Positions 1-11,965 are shown, numbered from the stretch's first letter. The stretch is 64,000 nt of DNA from Rhodovulum sp. MB263 (GCF_002073975.1 NZ_CP020384.1:1612001-1676000); one strand, 5' to 3'. Numbers and translations: made by a program. The notes: generated by a model from the letters alone, not told the origin.

Positions 1-67
1 GATCGTCCTCATTAAGGGGGTTGCCCTGCGCGATAGAGGCTTTCGGTCCGAAAATCCAGCGCGAATG

Positions 68-403
68 CTAATGCGCGGCGGTTTTCGAGAAGAGGTGAAT
101 GACGAGAATGCCCGCAATGATCATCCCGAGCCCCAGCGCGCCGGGCAGGTCGACACGCTGGCCGAACACCACCCATCCGATCCCCGAGATCAGCACGATC
201 CCGAGCCCGGACCAGATCGCATAGACGATGCCGACCGGCATCACCTTCAGCGTCAGCGCCATGAAATAGAAGGAAAACATGTAGCCCAGCACGACCAGGA
301 CCGAGGGCCAGAGCCGGGTGAATTGCTGGCTGGCCTGCAGTGAACTGGTGGCCATGGTCTCGGTGATGACGGCGAGCAGAAGATAGACATAATGCTTGGG
401 CAT
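68..403 (-). CDS. SMR-family small multidrug efflux protein
   Basis: Inner-membrane protein of 111 residues, the usual size of the small multidrug resistance family, which exports cationic drugs or quaternary ammonium compounds in exchange for protons as a dimer. Four hydrophobic segments are visible. The family hallmarks are the glutamate in TM1 (LLLAVITETMATSSLQAS), the WSGLGIV stretch in TM3 and the IIAGILVIHL last helix. I start at MPKHYVYLL, because upstream in-frame codons would add a polar stretch lying in the neighbouring gene. The YitT-type gene ends 15 bp upstream on the same strand, so the two may be co-transcribed. Substrate cannot be inferred (EmrE- or Gdx-like). Confidence 0.85.
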   Translation of the reverse strand: MPKHYVYLLLAVITETMATSSLQASQQFTRLWPSVLVVLGYMFSFYFMALTLKVMPVGIVYAIWSGLGIVLISGIGWVVFGQRVDLPGALGLGMIIAGILVIHLFSKTAAH

Positions 404-417
404 GGCCCGCTCCGGTC

Positions 418-1038
418 CTAGCGCGCGATATAGCGGTCGCGCCGGTGGTTGGTGGCGATGATCAGGTTCAGCACGGCCGCACCCGCCATCGACCACAGAA
501 CGGTCAAGGGTTGGATCACCGCGAAGGCCAGCGCGAAGACCACCGTGTCGAAGCCAAGCTGGACCCAGCCCGCGCGGATGCCGCGGCTGTCCTGCAGCCA
601 GAGCGCCATGATGCCGACACCGCCGAGGCTTGCGCCATGTCGGAACAATGCCAGAAGTCCCGCGCCCGCAGTCACCCCCGCCAGCAGCGAGGCCGCCAGC
701 GGATGCACCGGGCCGATCGTCAGGACATGGGGCAGAAGCTCGGAAAAGACCGAGAGCAGCGCCACCGCGGCAAAGGTCTTCAGAACGAAGGCCCTGCCCA
801 TGCGGCGGTAGCCGAGCCAGTAGAAGGGCAGGTTCAGCACGAAGAAGACCGGTCCGAAGCCAAGGCCCGTCGCATAGGTGCCGACCAGGGACAGTCCCGC
901 GATCTGCCCGGTGACCAGCCCCGCCGATTTCAGCAGGCTGACCGAGAGCGCGACCAGGAGCGTGCCGAAAACGAGCCCCTGGATGTCATCCGGAAGCGTG
1001 TGGCGCGGGGCGGGCAGGGGCGGCATGTCTGTGGGCAT
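418..1038 (-). CDS. YitT/DUF161-like multi-pass membrane protein
   Basis: About 206 residues with five to six hydrophobic helices. The N-terminal half (GLVFGTLLVALSVSLLKSAGLVTGQIAGLS) and the FRHGASLGGVGIMALWLQ segment resemble the YitT family of integral membrane proteins, whose role is unknown. I start at MPTDMPPLPAP; a second ATG four codons on is possible. Longer in-frame extensions run back over the terminator and into icd and are not credible. It lies between the icd terminator and the SMR gene on the same strand and probably shares a transcript with the SMR gene. Confidence 0.65.
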   Translation of the reverse strand: MPTDMPPLPAPRHTLPDDIQGLVFGTLLVALSVSLLKSAGLVTGQIAGLSLVGTYATGLGFGPVFFVLNLPFYWLGYRRMGRAFVLKTFAAVALLSVFSELLPHVLTIGPVHPLAASLLAGVTAGAGLLALFRHGASLGGVGIMALWLQDSRGIRAGWVQLGFDTVVFALAFAVIQPLTVLWSMAGAAVLNLIIATNHRRDRYIAR

Positions 1039-1098
1039 GGGACAGGGAATGGCGTGCGGCGCGGATCTTGTCCAGCGTCCCGCGCAAGGAACGCGCAA

Positions 1099-1131
1099 GG
1101 AAAAAGGGCCGACCCTGCGGCCGGCCCTTCC
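1099..1131 (-). terminator. Rho-independent terminator after icd
   Basis: Read on the minus strand, an arm AGGGCCG pairs with CGGCCCT across a short GC-rich loop and is followed at once by a run of five T. It sits 24 bp past the icd stop and before the YitT-type gene, so it should end the icd transcript. Confidence 0.8.
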
Positions 1132-1154
1132 TGTCTGGCGTGCCGATGGGCAGA

Positions 1155-2369
1155 TCAGCCCGCCAGCGCCTTGTTCAGGTTCTCGTCGACCTTTTCGAGG
1201 AAGCCCATGGTGGTCAGCCATTTCTGGTTCGGGCCGACCAGCAGCGCGAGGTCCTTGGTCATGAAGCCCGATTCCACGGTCTCGACCACGGTCTTCTCGA
1301 GCGTCTCGGCGAAATGCGCGAGCGGCGCGTTGCCGTCGAGCTTGGCGCGGTGCTTGAGCCCGCCGGTCCAGGCGTAGATCGAGGCGACCGAGTTGGTCGA
1401 GGTCTGCTCGCCCTTCTGGTGCTGGCGGTAATGGCGGGTGACGGTGCCATGTGCCGCCTCGGCCTCGACGATCTTGCCGTCGGGCGTCATCAGCTGCGAG
1501 GTCATCAGCCCGAGCGAGCCGAAGCCCTGGGCCACGGTATCGGACTGAACGTCGCCGTCATAGTTCTTGCAGGCCCAGACGAAGCCGCCATTCCACTTCA
1601 TGCAGCAGGCGACCATGTCGTCGATCAGGCGGTGTTCGTAGGTGAGGCCCGCCTTCTTGAACTTGTCCTCGAATTCCTGCTCGTAGACTTCCTGGAACAG
1701 ATCCTTGAAGCGGCCGTCATAGGCCTTGAGGATGGTGTTCTTGGTGGACAGGTAGACCGGCCAGCCGAGGCTCAGGCCGTAATTCATCGAGGCCCGGGCG
1801 AAGTCTCGGATCGAGTCGTCGAGATTGTACATGCCCATGGCCACGCCGGCGGCGGGGGCGTCATAGACCACCTTCTCGATCACCTCGCCATCCTCGCCGA
1901 CGAATTTCATCGTCAGCTGACCCTTGCCGGGGAAGCGGAAATCGGTCGCGCGGTACTGGTCGCCGAAGGCGTGACGGCCGATCACGATGGGCCGGGTCCA
2001 GCCCGGCACAAGCCGCGGCACGTTCCGGCAGATGATCGGCGCGCGGAAGACGACGCCGCCCAGGATGTTGCGGATCGTGCCGTTGGGCGATTTCCACATC
2101 TGCTTGAGGCCGAATTCCTCGACCCGCGCCTCGTCGGGAGTGATGGTGGCGCATTTCACGCCGACGCCCACTTCCCTGATCTTCTCGGCCGCATCGACGG
2201 TGATCTGGTCGTCGGTCCGGTCGCGCTCTTCGATGCCGAGATCGTAATAAAGCAGGTCGAGGTCGAGATAGGGCAGGATCAGCTTCTTCTTGATGAAGTC
2301 CCAGATGATCCGGGTCATCTCGTCGCCGTCGAGCTCGACGACCGGGTTGTCGACTTTGATCTTCGTCAT
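1155..2369 (-). CDS. icd: NADP-dependent isocitrate dehydrogenase
   Basis: TCA-cycle enzyme that oxidatively decarboxylates isocitrate to 2-oxoglutarate with NADP. It is 404 residues, the length of the eukaryote-like homodimeric subfamily used by many alphaproteobacteria. Visible landmarks are the start [20 protein letters not shown], the phosphate/substrate region [11 protein letters not shown], the YDGDVQSD metal-binding aspartates and the [17 protein letters not shown] coenzyme region. It is a single gene with its own terminator downstream and a 220-bp upstream gap that should hold its promoter. It looks intact. Confidence 0.97.
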   Translation of the reverse strand: MTKIKVDNPVVELDGDEMTRIIWDFIKKKLILPYLDLDLLYYDLGIEERDRTDDQITVDAAEKIREVGVGVKCATITPDEARVEEFGLKQMWKSPNGTIRNILGGVVFRAPIICRNVPRLVPGWTRPIVIGRHAFGDQYRATDFRFPGKGQLTMKFVGEDGEVIEKVVYDAPAAGVAMGMYNLDDSIRDFARASMNYGLSLGWPVYLSTKNTILKAYDGRFKDLFQEVYEQEFEDKFKKAGLTYEHRLIDDMVACCMKWNGGFVWACKNYDGDVQSDTVAQGFGSLGLMTSQLMTPDGKIVEAEAAHGTVTRHYRQHQKGEQTSTNSVASIYAWTGGLKHRAKLDGNAPLAHFAETLEKTVVETVESGFMTKDLALLVGPNQKWLTTMGFLEKVDENLNKALAG

Positions 2370-2590
2370 GGGCGCCTCTTTTATGGTGCTGGATTCGCGC
2401 TTTCGGTTCGGGTGATAGCGTAAAGCGTGTGACGGGGGAAGATAGTATGCAGTTGTATACGGAAACTGCGGGCAAGAAATCAGCCCGCGTCACATCCGCG
2501 CGCCGCGTCCGGCGCCCGTGCAAAGGACGGGCGCGGACCGGCGTCGCGCGGGCGCGGCATGCAGATTGGGGGGGCGGGCTGTCGCGGCGG

Positions 2591-2845
2591 TCAGGCGCCG
2601 CCTTTTTCGGGCCCGGCCTTCCGGCCGGTGGCCTGGCTCATCCGGCTGTCCATCACGGCGCGGCCGCGGGCCAGCGCCTGCCGGATCCTGACCGCGCTCA
2701 CGAAGGCCTCCTGCGCGACCGGCGAGGAGGCGCCGACGGCCTTCGAGATCTCTTCGATCAGCCGGTCGTCGCCCAGCCTGACCGCCGCGTCGAGCGCGTC
2801 GCGGGCAAGCTGGTCTGCGAGGTCCTCGAGTGCCGACATCGGCAT
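2591..2845 (-). CDS. Small hypothetical protein next to a hydrolase
   Basis: 84 residues, mostly helical in appearance (LADQLARDALDAAVRLGDDRLIEEISKAVG), charged and without signal peptide or membrane segment. It starts 5 bp after the stop of the upstream alpha/beta hydrolase gene on the same strand, so the two are very likely one transcriptional unit. I recognise no domain. Start could also be the second Met (MSALED). Codon use is like the surrounding chromosome. Confidence 0.6.
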   Translation of the reverse strand: MPMSALEDLADQLARDALDAAVRLGDDRLIEEISKAVGASSPVAQEAFVSAVRIRQALARGRAVMDSRMSQATGRKAGPEKGGA

Positions 2846-2850
2846 CTCCC

Positions 2851-3504
2851 TCAGCGTGTCACCTCGGTCAGGCGACGACTGACATAGGTTGTGACATTCT
2901 CGATCATCGGGTCCATATGCGGATCCTGGAAGAAGTGATCCGCGCCCTCGATCTCCTCGTGGGTGACGGTGATGCCCTTCTGCTCGTGCAGCTTGTCGAC
3001 CAGGGTGCGGGTATCGGCCGGCGGCGCCACGCGGTCGGCACTGCCATTGATGATCAGCCCCGAAGAGGGGCAGGGCGCCAGGAACGAGAAATCATACATG
3101 TTGGCGGGCGGGCTGACCGACACGAAGCCGGTGATCTCGGGCCGCCGCATCAGAAGCTGCATGCCGATCCAGGCCCCGAAGGAGAAGCCCGCGACCCAGC
3201 AATGCTTGGCATTCTGGTTCATCGATTGCAGGTAATCGAGCGCGGAGGCTGCGTCGGACAGTTCGCCCACGCCCTGATCGTACTCGCCCTGGCTGCGGCC
3301 GACGCCCCGGAAATTGAACCGGAGCACGGTGAAGCCCATGTTGTAGAAGGCGTAATGCAGGTTGTAGACGACCCTGTTATTCATCGTGCCCCCGAATTGC
3401 GGATGGGGATGCAGCACGATGGCAATCGGGGCGTCACGGTCTTTTTGGGGATGGTAGCGGCCTTCCAGACGACCTTCGGGTCCGGGAAAGATGACCTCGG
3501 GCAT
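2851..3504 (-). CDS. Alpha/beta hydrolase, dienelactone-hydrolase-like
   Basis: 217-residue cytosolic alpha/beta-hydrolase fold protein. The nucleophile elbow GFSFGAW places Ser108 as catalytic, with Asp157 (NGSADR) and His190 (GADHFF) completing the triad. The HPHPQFGGTMNNRV segment near residue 32 is typical of a widespread proteobacterial family of uncharacterised hydrolases. The substrate cannot be deduced. It is divergent from iscR with a 149-bp gap, and a small unknown gene follows directly. Confidence 0.85.
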   Translation of the reverse strand: MPEVIFPGPEGRLEGRYHPQKDRDAPIAIVLHPHPQFGGTMNNRVVYNLHYAFYNMGFTVLRFNFRGVGRSQGEYDQGVGELSDAASALDYLQSMNQNAKHCWVAGFSFGAWIGMQLLMRRPEITGFVSVSPPANMYDFSFLAPCPSSGLIINGSADRVAPPADTRTLVDKLHEQKGITVTHEEIEGADHFFQDPHMDPMIENVTTYVSRRLTEVTR

Positions 3505-3537
3505 GCGTGTCTTCTCATTCGCGGTAGCTTCGATTTC

Positions 3538-3558
3538 TTGACGAAATCGGACAGGCTA
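3538..3558 (+). promoter_or_regulatory. Possible IscR operator / promoter upstream of iscR
   Basis: The stretch TTGACGAAATCGGACAGG lies in the divergent gap between the hydrolase and iscR, 96 bp before the iscR start. It is an imperfect inverted repeat of the kind expected for an autoregulated Rrf2-type repressor, and TTGACG could serve as a -35 element. This is suggestive only. Confidence 0.3.
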
Positions 3559-3653
3559 CATAGGACAGGATGAACCCGGCGGAAGCGGGTCGGGGTGCAT
3601 CCGGAGGTAATCTTCCGCCGGGGCTGCGTCAACTCTTTGCCGGGGGAGCGTCT

Positions 3654-4115
3654 ATGAAACTCAGCACCAAGGGCCGTTATGCCATGGTTGCCCTTGCCGA
3701 TCTGTCGCTGCAACCGGCCGAGTGCCTGGTGTCGCTGTCGGAGATCTCGAAGCGGCAGCATATCTCGCTGCCCTATCTCGAACAGCTTTTCGTCAAGCTG
3801 CGCCGGGCAGGGCTTGTGGAATCGGTGCGCGGCCCCGGCGGAGGCTACAAGCTTGCCCGTCCGGCCTCGGAGATCCGGGTCGCGGACGTGCTGGGCGCGG
3901 TCGACGAGACCGTCAGCGCCATGCATACCGGGGCGGGCGTTTCGGGCGGCACCTCGGGCACCCGCGCGCAGTCGCTGACCAACCGGCTGTGGGAAGGGCT
4001 CAGCGCCCATGTCTACGTATTCCTGCACCAGACCCGGCTGTCGGACGTGATCAAGAACGATCTCGCGCCCTGTCCTGCGGTTCCGGCGCTGTTCCACGTC
4101 GTCGATGAAGAGTGA
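3654..4115 (+). CDS. iscR: IscR-like Rrf2 regulator lacking the FeS cysteine triad
   Basis: 153-residue winged-helix regulator with the Rrf2 start MKLSTKGRYAMVALADL, the recognition-helix region SLPYLEQLFVKLRRAGLVES and wing VRGPGGGYKLAR. It heads the cluster-assembly operon and presumably represses it according to iron or FeS status. Classical IscR carries three closely spaced cysteines after residue 90 that hold a 2Fe-2S cluster. Here that loop reads TGAGVSGGTSGTRAQS, with no cysteine at all. Only Cys24 and Cys140 remain in the protein. Loss of the triad is known for Rhodobacter IscR, described as a different type of FeS-binding regulator. Start chosen for the family N-terminus. Confidence 0.9.
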   Translation: MKLSTKGRYAMVALADLSLQPAECLVSLSEISKRQHISLPYLEQLFVKLRRAGLVESVRGPGGGYKLARPASEIRVADVLGAVDETVSAMHTGAGVSGGTSGTRAQSLTNRLWEGLSAHVYVFLHQTRLSDVIKNDLAPCPAVPALFHVVDEE

Positions 4116-4194
4116 GCGCCTTCCGTAGGCGCAGATCCGCCCGTTTCCACGGCCTCTGACCGTCCGGCGGCGCGGCCAGAAAAGGGGAAAGACC

Positions 4195-5241
4195 ATGCCC
4201 GGGCGGGTATATCTCGACTGGAACGCCACCGCACCGCTGCGCCCGGAGGCGCGGGCCGCGATGATCGCGGCGATGGATGCGGTGGGCAATCCGTCCTCGG
4301 TTCATGCCGAGGGCAGGGCGGCGCGCGCGATCGTTGAAAAGGCGCGCGCCCGGATCGCTTCGGCGCTTGGTGCGGAGGGCGCCGAGATCGTGTTCACCTC
4401 GGGCGCGAGCGAAGCCGCCGCGCTGGCCTGTGGGGGGCGCTGGCTGCAGGGCTCGGAGATCGAGCATGACGCGGTCGCGGCCTGGCTCGATCCCTGCCTG
4501 AAACCCGATGGCAACGGCCGGGTCACGCCGCGCCTGCCCCGCGAAAGCGCGCTGCAGCTGGCCAATTCCGAGACCGGGGTGATTCAGGAGATTCCCGAGG
4601 GGCTCGCCGTCTGCGACATGACCCAGGGATTCGGCAAGCTGCCGGTCGCCTTCAACTGGCTGGGCTGCGAGATGGGTTTGATCTCTGCCCATAAAATCGG
4701 CGGACCGAAGGGGATCGGGGCACTCGTCATGCGCCGGGGTTGCGACATAGAGGCGCAGATTCGCGGGGGAGGTCAGGAACTTGGCCGCCGCGCCGGTACC
4801 GAGAACGTGATCGGCATCGCAGGCTTCGGCGCGGCCGCCGAGGCCGCCGCCGCGGATCTGGCGGCTGGAAAATGGGCGGAAATCGCCTATCTTAGAAGTA
4901 TTCTAGAAAATGTGATTGCGGAACGCGCAAATAAGACTATTTTTGTCGGGAAAGACGTTCCGAGATTGCCCAACACCCTCTGTCTCGCCACGCCCGGCTG
5001 GAAGGGCGAGACTCAGGTGATGCAGATGGATCTGGCCGGGTTCGCGGTTTCGGCGGGGTCGGCCTGTTCTTCGGGCAAGCTTCGTCCCAGCCGCGTGCTG
5101 ACGGCGATGGGGCTGGGCGACGAGGTGGCGTCGTCGGCGATCCGGGTCTCGATGGGGCCGGGCACGACGGAAGAGGATGTGAGACGCTTTGCCGAAAGCT
5201 GGCTTGCGGCAGAGACGAAATTCAGGGCCCGCGCCGGCTGA
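4195..5241 (+). CDS. Cysteine desulfurase, short IscS/NifS-like
   Basis: PLP-dependent class V aminotransferase-fold enzyme of 348 residues, which takes sulfur from cysteine for cluster assembly. The start motif MPGRVYLDWNATAPLRPEA is typical. The PLP lysine is in SAHKIGGPKG (about residue 167) and the catalytic cysteine in SAGSACSSGK (about residue 291). It is some 40-50 residues shorter than typical IscS because the region before the PLP lysine is compact. It lies 79 bp after iscR and 72 bp before sufB. A second desulfurase, SufS, ends the same operon. Confidence 0.9.
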   Translation: MPGRVYLDWNATAPLRPEARAAMIAAMDAVGNPSSVHAEGRAARAIVEKARARIASALGAEGAEIVFTSGASEAAALACGGRWLQGSEIEHDAVAAWLDPCLKPDGNGRVTPRLPRESALQLANSETGVIQEIPEGLAVCDMTQGFGKLPVAFNWLGCEMGLISAHKIGGPKGIGALVMRRGCDIEAQIRGGGQELGRRAGTENVIGIAGFGAAAEAAAADLAAGKWAEIAYLRSILENVIAERANKTIFVGKDVPRLPNTLCLATPGWKGETQVMQMDLAGFAVSAGSACSSGKLRPSRVLTAMGLGDEVASSAIRVSMGPGTTEEDVRRFAESWLAAETKFRARAG

Positions 5242-5313
5242 CGCTGCCGGGCCCAGGGGAACCCGACGGGCCGCTCGGAGGAGCGGTCCAAGACAGAGAG
5301 GCGGAAGACCAGG

Positions 5314-6846
5314 ATGGCTGCTTTGGACAAGGCCGACATGAAAAACGTCAAGGAAGGCGTCGACCGGGAAACGGTCGAGGCCGTCCAGTCGATGGCCGGC
5401 AAGTACAAGTATGGCTGGGATACCGAGATCGAGATGGATTACGCCCCGATGGGGCTGTCCGAGGAGATCGTCCGCCTGATCTCGGCCAAGAACGAAGAAC
5501 CCGAATGGATGACCGAGTGGCGGCTCGAGGCCTTCCGCCGCTGGCAGAAGATGGAAGAGCCCGACTGGGCGATGGTCGACTATCCCGAGATCGACTTCCA
5601 GAAACAGTATTACTATGCCCGCCCCAAGAGCATGGCGGAAAAGCCGAAATCGCTCGACGATGTCGATCCCAAGCTGCTGGAAACCTATCAGAAGCTGGGC
5701 ATCCCGCTGAAGGAACAGATGATCCTCGCGGGCGTCGAGGGCGCCGAGGCCGCGCCCGCCGAGGGCCGCAAGGTCGCGGTGGATGCGGTGTTCGATTCGG
5801 TGTCGGTCGGCACCACCTTCCAGAAGGAACTGGAAGCGGCGGGGGTGATCTTCTGCTCGATCTCGGAGGCGATCCGCAACCATCCCGAGCTGGTGAAGAA
5901 ATATCTCGGCTCGGTCGTGCCGCAATCCGACAACTTCTATGCCACGCTGAATTCGGCGGTCTTCTCGGACGGCTCCTTCGTCTATGTGCCGCCGGGCGTG
6001 CGCTGCCCGATGGAGCTGTCGACCTATTTCCGGATCAATGCCGAGAATACCGGCCAGTTCGAACGCACGCTGATCATCGCCGACAAGGAGGCCTATGTCT
6101 CCTATCTGGAAGGCTGCACCGCGCCCCAGCGGGATACCGCGCAGCTGCATGCGGCCGTGGTCGAGATCGTGATCCTCGACGATGCCGAGGTGAAATACTC
6201 GACCGTGCAGAACTGGTTCCCCGGCGACGAGAACGGCAAGGGCGGGATCTACAACTTCGTCACCAAGCGCGCCGATTGCCGGGGGCCCCGGTCCAAGGTG
6301 ATGTGGACCCAGGTCGAGACCGGCTCGGCCGTGACCTGGAAATACCCCTCCTGCATCCTCAGGGGCGATGACAGCCAGGGCGAATTTTACTCGATCGCCA
6401 TCACCAATAACTGGCAGCAGGCCGATACCGGCACCAAGATGGTGCATCTGGGCAAGAACACGCGCTCGCGGATCGTCTCGAAGGGGATCTCGGCCGGCCA
6501 GGCCCAGAACACCTATCGCGGCCTCGTCAGCATGCATCCGAAGGCCAAGAACAGCCGCAACTATACCCAGTGCGACAGTCTGCTCATCGGCGACAAGTGC
6601 GGCGCGCATACCGTGCCCTATATCGAGGTTCGCAACAGTTCCTCGCGGGTCGAGCACGAGGCGACCACCTCGAAGGTGGATGACGACCAGCTGTTCTACT
6701 GCCGCTCGCGGGGGATGGACGAGGAAGAGGCCGTCGCGCTGGTGATCAACGGGTTCTGCAAGGAAGTGCTGCAGGCGCTGCCGATGGAATTCGCGATGGA
6801 GGCGCAGCAGCTGGTGGCGATCAGCCTTGAGGGGTCGGTCGGGTGA
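5314..6846 (+). CDS. sufB: FeS cluster scaffold subunit SufB
   Basis: 510 residues, full-length for SufB. With SufC and SufD it forms the SufBC2D scaffold, on which nascent clusters are built in the cytosol. Recognisable parts are [35 protein letters not shown], the beta-helix core, and the C-terminal [37 protein letters not shown] region conserved between SufB and SufD. The upstream spacing holds a purine-rich ribosome site (agagaggcggaag). The next gene starts at or 2 bp after its stop, so translation is likely coupled. Confidence 0.97.
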   Translation: MAALDKADMKNVKEGVDRETVEAVQSMAGKYKYGWDTEIEMDYAPMGLSEEIVRLISAKNEEPEWMTEWRLEAFRRWQKMEEPDWAMVDYPEIDFQKQYYYARPKSMAEKPKSLDDVDPKLLETYQKLGIPLKEQMILAGVEGAEAAPAEGRKVAVDAVFDSVSVGTTFQKELEAAGVIFCSISEAIRNHPELVKKYLGSVVPQSDNFYATLNSAVFSDGSFVYVPPGVRCPMELSTYFRINAENTGQFERTLIIADKEAYVSYLEGCTAPQRDTAQLHAAVVEIVILDDAEVKYSTVQNWFPGDENGKGGIYNFVTKRADCRGPRSKVMWTQVETGSAVTWKYPSCILRGDDSQGEFYSIAITNNWQQADTGTKMVHLGKNTRSRIVSKGISAGQAQNTYRGLVSMHPKAKNSRNYTQCDSLLIGDKCGAHTVPYIEVRNSSSRVEHEATTSKVDDDQLFYCRSRGMDEEEAVALVINGFCKEVLQALPMEFAMEAQQLVAISLEGSVG

Positions 6847-6848
6847 GC

Positions 6849-7226
6849 ATGCCGAAGAAGAAGACGGCAGGGGCAGGGCGGGGGGCCGGACGCAGCCCGG
6901 CCGGTCTCGCGCGCAGCCCGGGGGGGCGTCGGCGGCTGTCGCTGCCCTCGATCCCGGGCCATGGCGGGCGGCTGGTCCTGACCACGCGGATGCGGCTTCT
7001 CATCATCGCCCAGGGCCTGATCTTCTACGCCTCGCTGCAGGACGAGGAGACCATCGAGTGGCTCGCGACGCTGGTGCCGCTGTCGAAGGCGCAGGCGGCG
7101 CTGGCCGAGGGGCTGCTCGGGCTCGTGCTGTTCCTGCTCTGGGGGCTGTGCATGATCGCCTGGATGCGCGTCTTTTCGCAGGACCGGAGCGGCCAGGACC
7201 GTCGCGACAGGGAGGGCCGGACATGA
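6849..7226 (+). CDS. Small membrane protein within the suf operon
   Basis: About 125 residues: a basic, Gly/Arg-rich N-terminus, then two hydrophobic segments ([15 protein letters not shown] and [24 protein letters not shown]) and a charged tail. An alternative GTG start at 6843 overlaps the sufB stop. The stop overlaps the start of the YbjQ-type gene (ATGA), so it is embedded in the operon. I know no function for it. The base composition matches its neighbours, so it is a resident gene and not an insertion. Confidence 0.7.
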   Translation: MPKKKTAGAGRGAGRSPAGLARSPGGRRRLSLPSIPGHGGRLVLTTRMRLLIIAQGLIFYASLQDEETIEWLATLVPLSKAQAALAEGLLGLVLFLLWGLCMIAWMRVFSQDRSGQDRRDREGRT

Positions 7227-7534
7227 TTGTCACCACCACGCACACGGTCGAGGGGCACAGCATCCTGTCCTATCACGGCGTCGTCGTCGGCGAGGCGATC
7301 CTGGGCGCCAATGTGTTCCGCGACCTCTTCGCGGGCATCACCGATATCATCGGCGGCCGCTCGGGCGCCTACGAGGCCTCGCTGGGCGAGGCGCGCGAGA
7401 CCGCGCTTGCGGAATTGCAGCAGAGGGCGCGGGCTGCGGGCGGCAATGCCGTGATCGGCGTCGATCTGGATTATGAAGTCATCAACAACATGCTGATGGT
7501 GTCGGCCTCGGGCACGGCCGTCACACTGAGCTAA
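7223..7534 (+). CDS. YbjQ/DUF74 family protein
   Basis: 103-residue protein of the YbjQ (UPF0145) family, a small pentameric beta-rich fold sometimes named a putative heavy-metal-binding domain. The pattern [33 protein letters not shown], followed by [19 protein letters not shown], is diagnostic. Its ATG overlaps the previous stop and it ends 11 bp before sufC, so it belongs to the suf transcript. A role in iron or metal handling would fit the position but is inference. Confidence 0.85.
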   Translation: MIVTTTHTVEGHSILSYHGVVVGEAILGANVFRDLFAGITDIIGGRSGAYEASLGEARETALAELQQRARAAGGNAVIGVDLDYEVINNMLMVSASGTAVTLS

Positions 7535-7545
7535 GGGATATCGAC

Positions 7546-8300
<755 letters not shown>

Positions 8301-8301
<1 letters not shown>

Positions 8302-9587
8302 TGGGGCTGCCGCAGGCGAAACTGACCGCGACCGAGGCGCGGCTGGCGGCGCTGGCGATGCCGGTCCAGGCTGGCTGGACCCGGCCGCTGCGCGAGGCGG
8401 CGCTGGCCCGGGTGCAGGAGATGGGCCTGCCCGGTCGCCGCGACGAATACTGGCGCTTCACCCGTCCCGACGAGCTGATCTCGGCCGCGCCGGTGGCCGC
8501 AGGCGTGCGGCCGCCCGCCGATAACGCGACCTTCGAGGATCTGGACCGCATCCGCATCGTCTTCGTCGACGGCGTGTTCGATGCCGAGGCTTCGGACGAT
8601 CCGGCCCAGGCCGGGCTCGAGATCACCCGTCTGGCCGAGGCCGAGGCACAGGACATCTCCTGGGCAGCCGATCTTTACGGCGTGCTCGAGTCCCGCGGGC
8701 AGAGCCCGGTGCCGCGTCCGCTGGCCGCGCTGAACACCGCCTTTGCCACCGATGGCGTGCTGATCCGCGCCACCGGCAAGGTCGAGAAGCCGGTGAATCT
8801 GGTCTATCGCCATTGCGACGAGACCTCGGATGCGATCCTGCATCACGTGATCCGGGTCGAGCCGGGCGCCGATCTGACCGTGCTGGAAACCGGCCCGGCG
8901 GCGGCGCGGTTCAACAAGGTGATGGAGGTCGAGGTGGCCGATGGCGGCGCCTTCCACCATGTGCGCAGCCAGGGCCGCGACCATGACCGCCGCGCCGCGA
9001 CCCATATCTTCGCGCGGCTGGGGGCGGAGAGCGTCTTCAAGTCCTTCACCCTGACCATGAACGGCGCGCTCACCCGCAACGAGGTGGTGATCGAGCTGGC
9101 GGGCGATGAAGGTGTGGCCCATGTCGCGGGCGCCAGCATGGGACACGGCAATTTCCACCATGACGACACCGTCTTCATCACCCATGACGCGGTGAATTGC
9201 GAAAGCCGCCAGGTCTTCAAGAAGGTCCTGAAGAAGGGCGCGACCGGCGTTTTCCAGGGCAAGATCCTGGTGAAGGAGGGCGCGCAGAAGACCGATGGCT
9301 ACCAGATCTCGCAATCGCTGCTGCTGGATGACGAGGCCAGTTTCCTCGCCAAGCCCGAGCTCGAGATCTATGCCGATGACGTGGCCTGCTCGCATGGCTC
9401 GACCTCGGGCGCGATCGACGAGGATGCGCTGTTCTACCTGCGCTCGCGCGGGGTGCCCAAGGCCGAGGCGCAGGACATGATGGTGCTGTCCTTCCTGGCC
9501 GAGGCGATCGAGGAGATCGACTCCGAGGCGGTGCGCGACGAGGTGGCCGCCAGTCTCGCCGCCTGGCTTCAACGGCACCGGGGCTAG
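8301..9587 (+). CDS. sufD: FeS cluster scaffold subunit SufD
   Basis: About 428 residues, paralogue of SufB and partner in SufBC2D. The C-terminal core (VFQGKILVKEGAQKTDGYQ, LEIYADDVACSHGSTSGAIDEDALFYLRSRGV) carries the conserved CSHG motif of SufD. The ATG overlaps the sufC stop; a GTG one codon upstream is the alternative. The next gene begins 1 bp after the stop. Confidence 0.95.
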
Positions 9588-9588
9588 G

Positions 9589-10068
9589 ATGGCTGTCACC
9601 ACCGAAATGGTCGCGACGTGGCGCGGACCGCGCGCCGCGTTGCGACGGCAGTTGCAGATGGGCCCGCGCGAGGATCGCGCGCTGGTCTATCTGATGATCG
9701 CCTGTTTCGTCATCTTCGTCGGGCAATGGCCGCGCCTTGCCCGCGAGGCCTATCTCTCGCCCGAGATCCCGCTCGAGGCGCTGCTCGGGGCCGCGCTGTT
9801 CGGCTGGATGGCGCTGGCGCCCTTGTTCTTCTACGGGCTGTCGGCGCTGAGCCATCTCGTCGCACGTCTGTTCGGCGGAAAGGGCAGCTGGTTCACCGCC
9901 CGGCTGGCGCTGTTCTGGACGCTTCTCTGCGTCTCGCCGCTCTGGCTTTTGCAGGGGCTGGTGGCCGGCTTCATCGGCGCCGGCGGGGCGCTGACGCTGG
10001 TCTCGACCGTTCTTGCGGTTGCCTTTCTGGCGATTTGGCTCTTGTCTCTGGTCGAGGCCGAGGCGTAG
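9589..10068 (+). CDS. YIP1-like membrane protein
   Basis: 159 residues with four likely membrane helices, including YLMIACFVIFVGQWPRL, ALFGWMALAPLFFYGLSAL and VSTVLAVAFLAIWLLSLVEA. The layout and the motif GGKGSWFTARLALFWTLL match the YIP1-like family found in Rhodobacterales suf operons. It begins immediately after sufD. Function unknown; a sister gene of the same type follows. Confidence 0.7.
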   Translation: MAVTTEMVATWRGPRAALRRQLQMGPREDRALVYLMIACFVIFVGQWPRLAREAYLSPEIPLEALLGAALFGWMALAPLFFYGLSALSHLVARLFGGKGSWFTARLALFWTLLCVSPLWLLQGLVAGFIGAGGALTLVSTVLAVAFLAIWLLSLVEAEA

Positions 10069-10102
10069 GCCCGTGGCCGACGAGACGCAGGATAGCCCGA
10101 TC

Positions 10103-10697
10103 ATGACCCATTTCAGACCTTCTCTGCTGTCGCTGGCCCGCGACACCGTCACCGACCCGCGCGGCAGCGCCGGGCGGGTGTTGTCACTGGCCCCGCCGCG
10201 CGCCGTGCTGTGGGAGGCGCTGGGGCTGGTGGTGATCCTCAGCGTCCTGCTGACGGAACTCGGCGATCTGATCAGCCCGGTGCCGGTCGATCCGATGATG
10301 CCGGCCTTCATGCATTACCCGCTGGCGGCGGCGACGGTGCAGGGGGTGCTTCTGGTCGTCACGGTCCATGCCATCGCCGGGATAGGCCGGGTTTTCGGCG
10401 GCACCGGCACTCTGGACGGCGCGCTGGCGCTGACCGTCTGGCTGCAATTCATCATGGTCTGCCTGCAGGTCGTGCAACTGGTCCTGCTGGTCGTCCTGCC
10501 GCCTGCCGCAGGCCTTGCCGGTCTTTTCGGTGTCGGCCTTTTCTTCTGGCTTCTCAGCCATTTCGTTGCCGTTCTTCACGGATTTCCCTCGGTCCTGAAA
10601 ACCTTCGCCATGATCCTGTTCTCGATGATCGGGATCGTGTTCGGAATGAGTCTGATCCTGTCGATCCTCGGCATTACCCTTACCGGAGCCATGCCCG

Positions 10698-10705
<8 letters not shown>
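10103..10705 (+). CDS. YIP1-family membrane protein
   Basis: About 200 residues with five hydrophobic helices. FGGTGTLDGALALTVWLQFIMV is the conserved polar-then-membrane feature of the Yip1 fold, and PSVLKTFAMILFSMIGIVFGMSLIL forms the C-terminal helices. An in-frame GTG at 10073 would add ten residues. It overlaps the start of sufS by 8 bp. Two adjacent YIP1-type proteins in an FeS operon suggest a membrane-linked accessory role, but none is established. Confidence 0.7.
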
Positions 10706-11918
<1,213 letters not shown>

Positions 11919-11965
11919 GCCAGAGCCAGAGCCTTCGGTTCGGGCGGCGATCCGCCTCGTGATCC

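Noticed and set aside
4903-6657. Long minus-strand frame opposite sufB and the desulfurase gene
   Set aside because: Antisense shadow of GC-rich coding DNA; His/Arg/Gly-rich product without a domain. The same applies to large frames opposite 8271-9602, 10680-12080, 47032-49089, 55186-57366 and 57363-60152.
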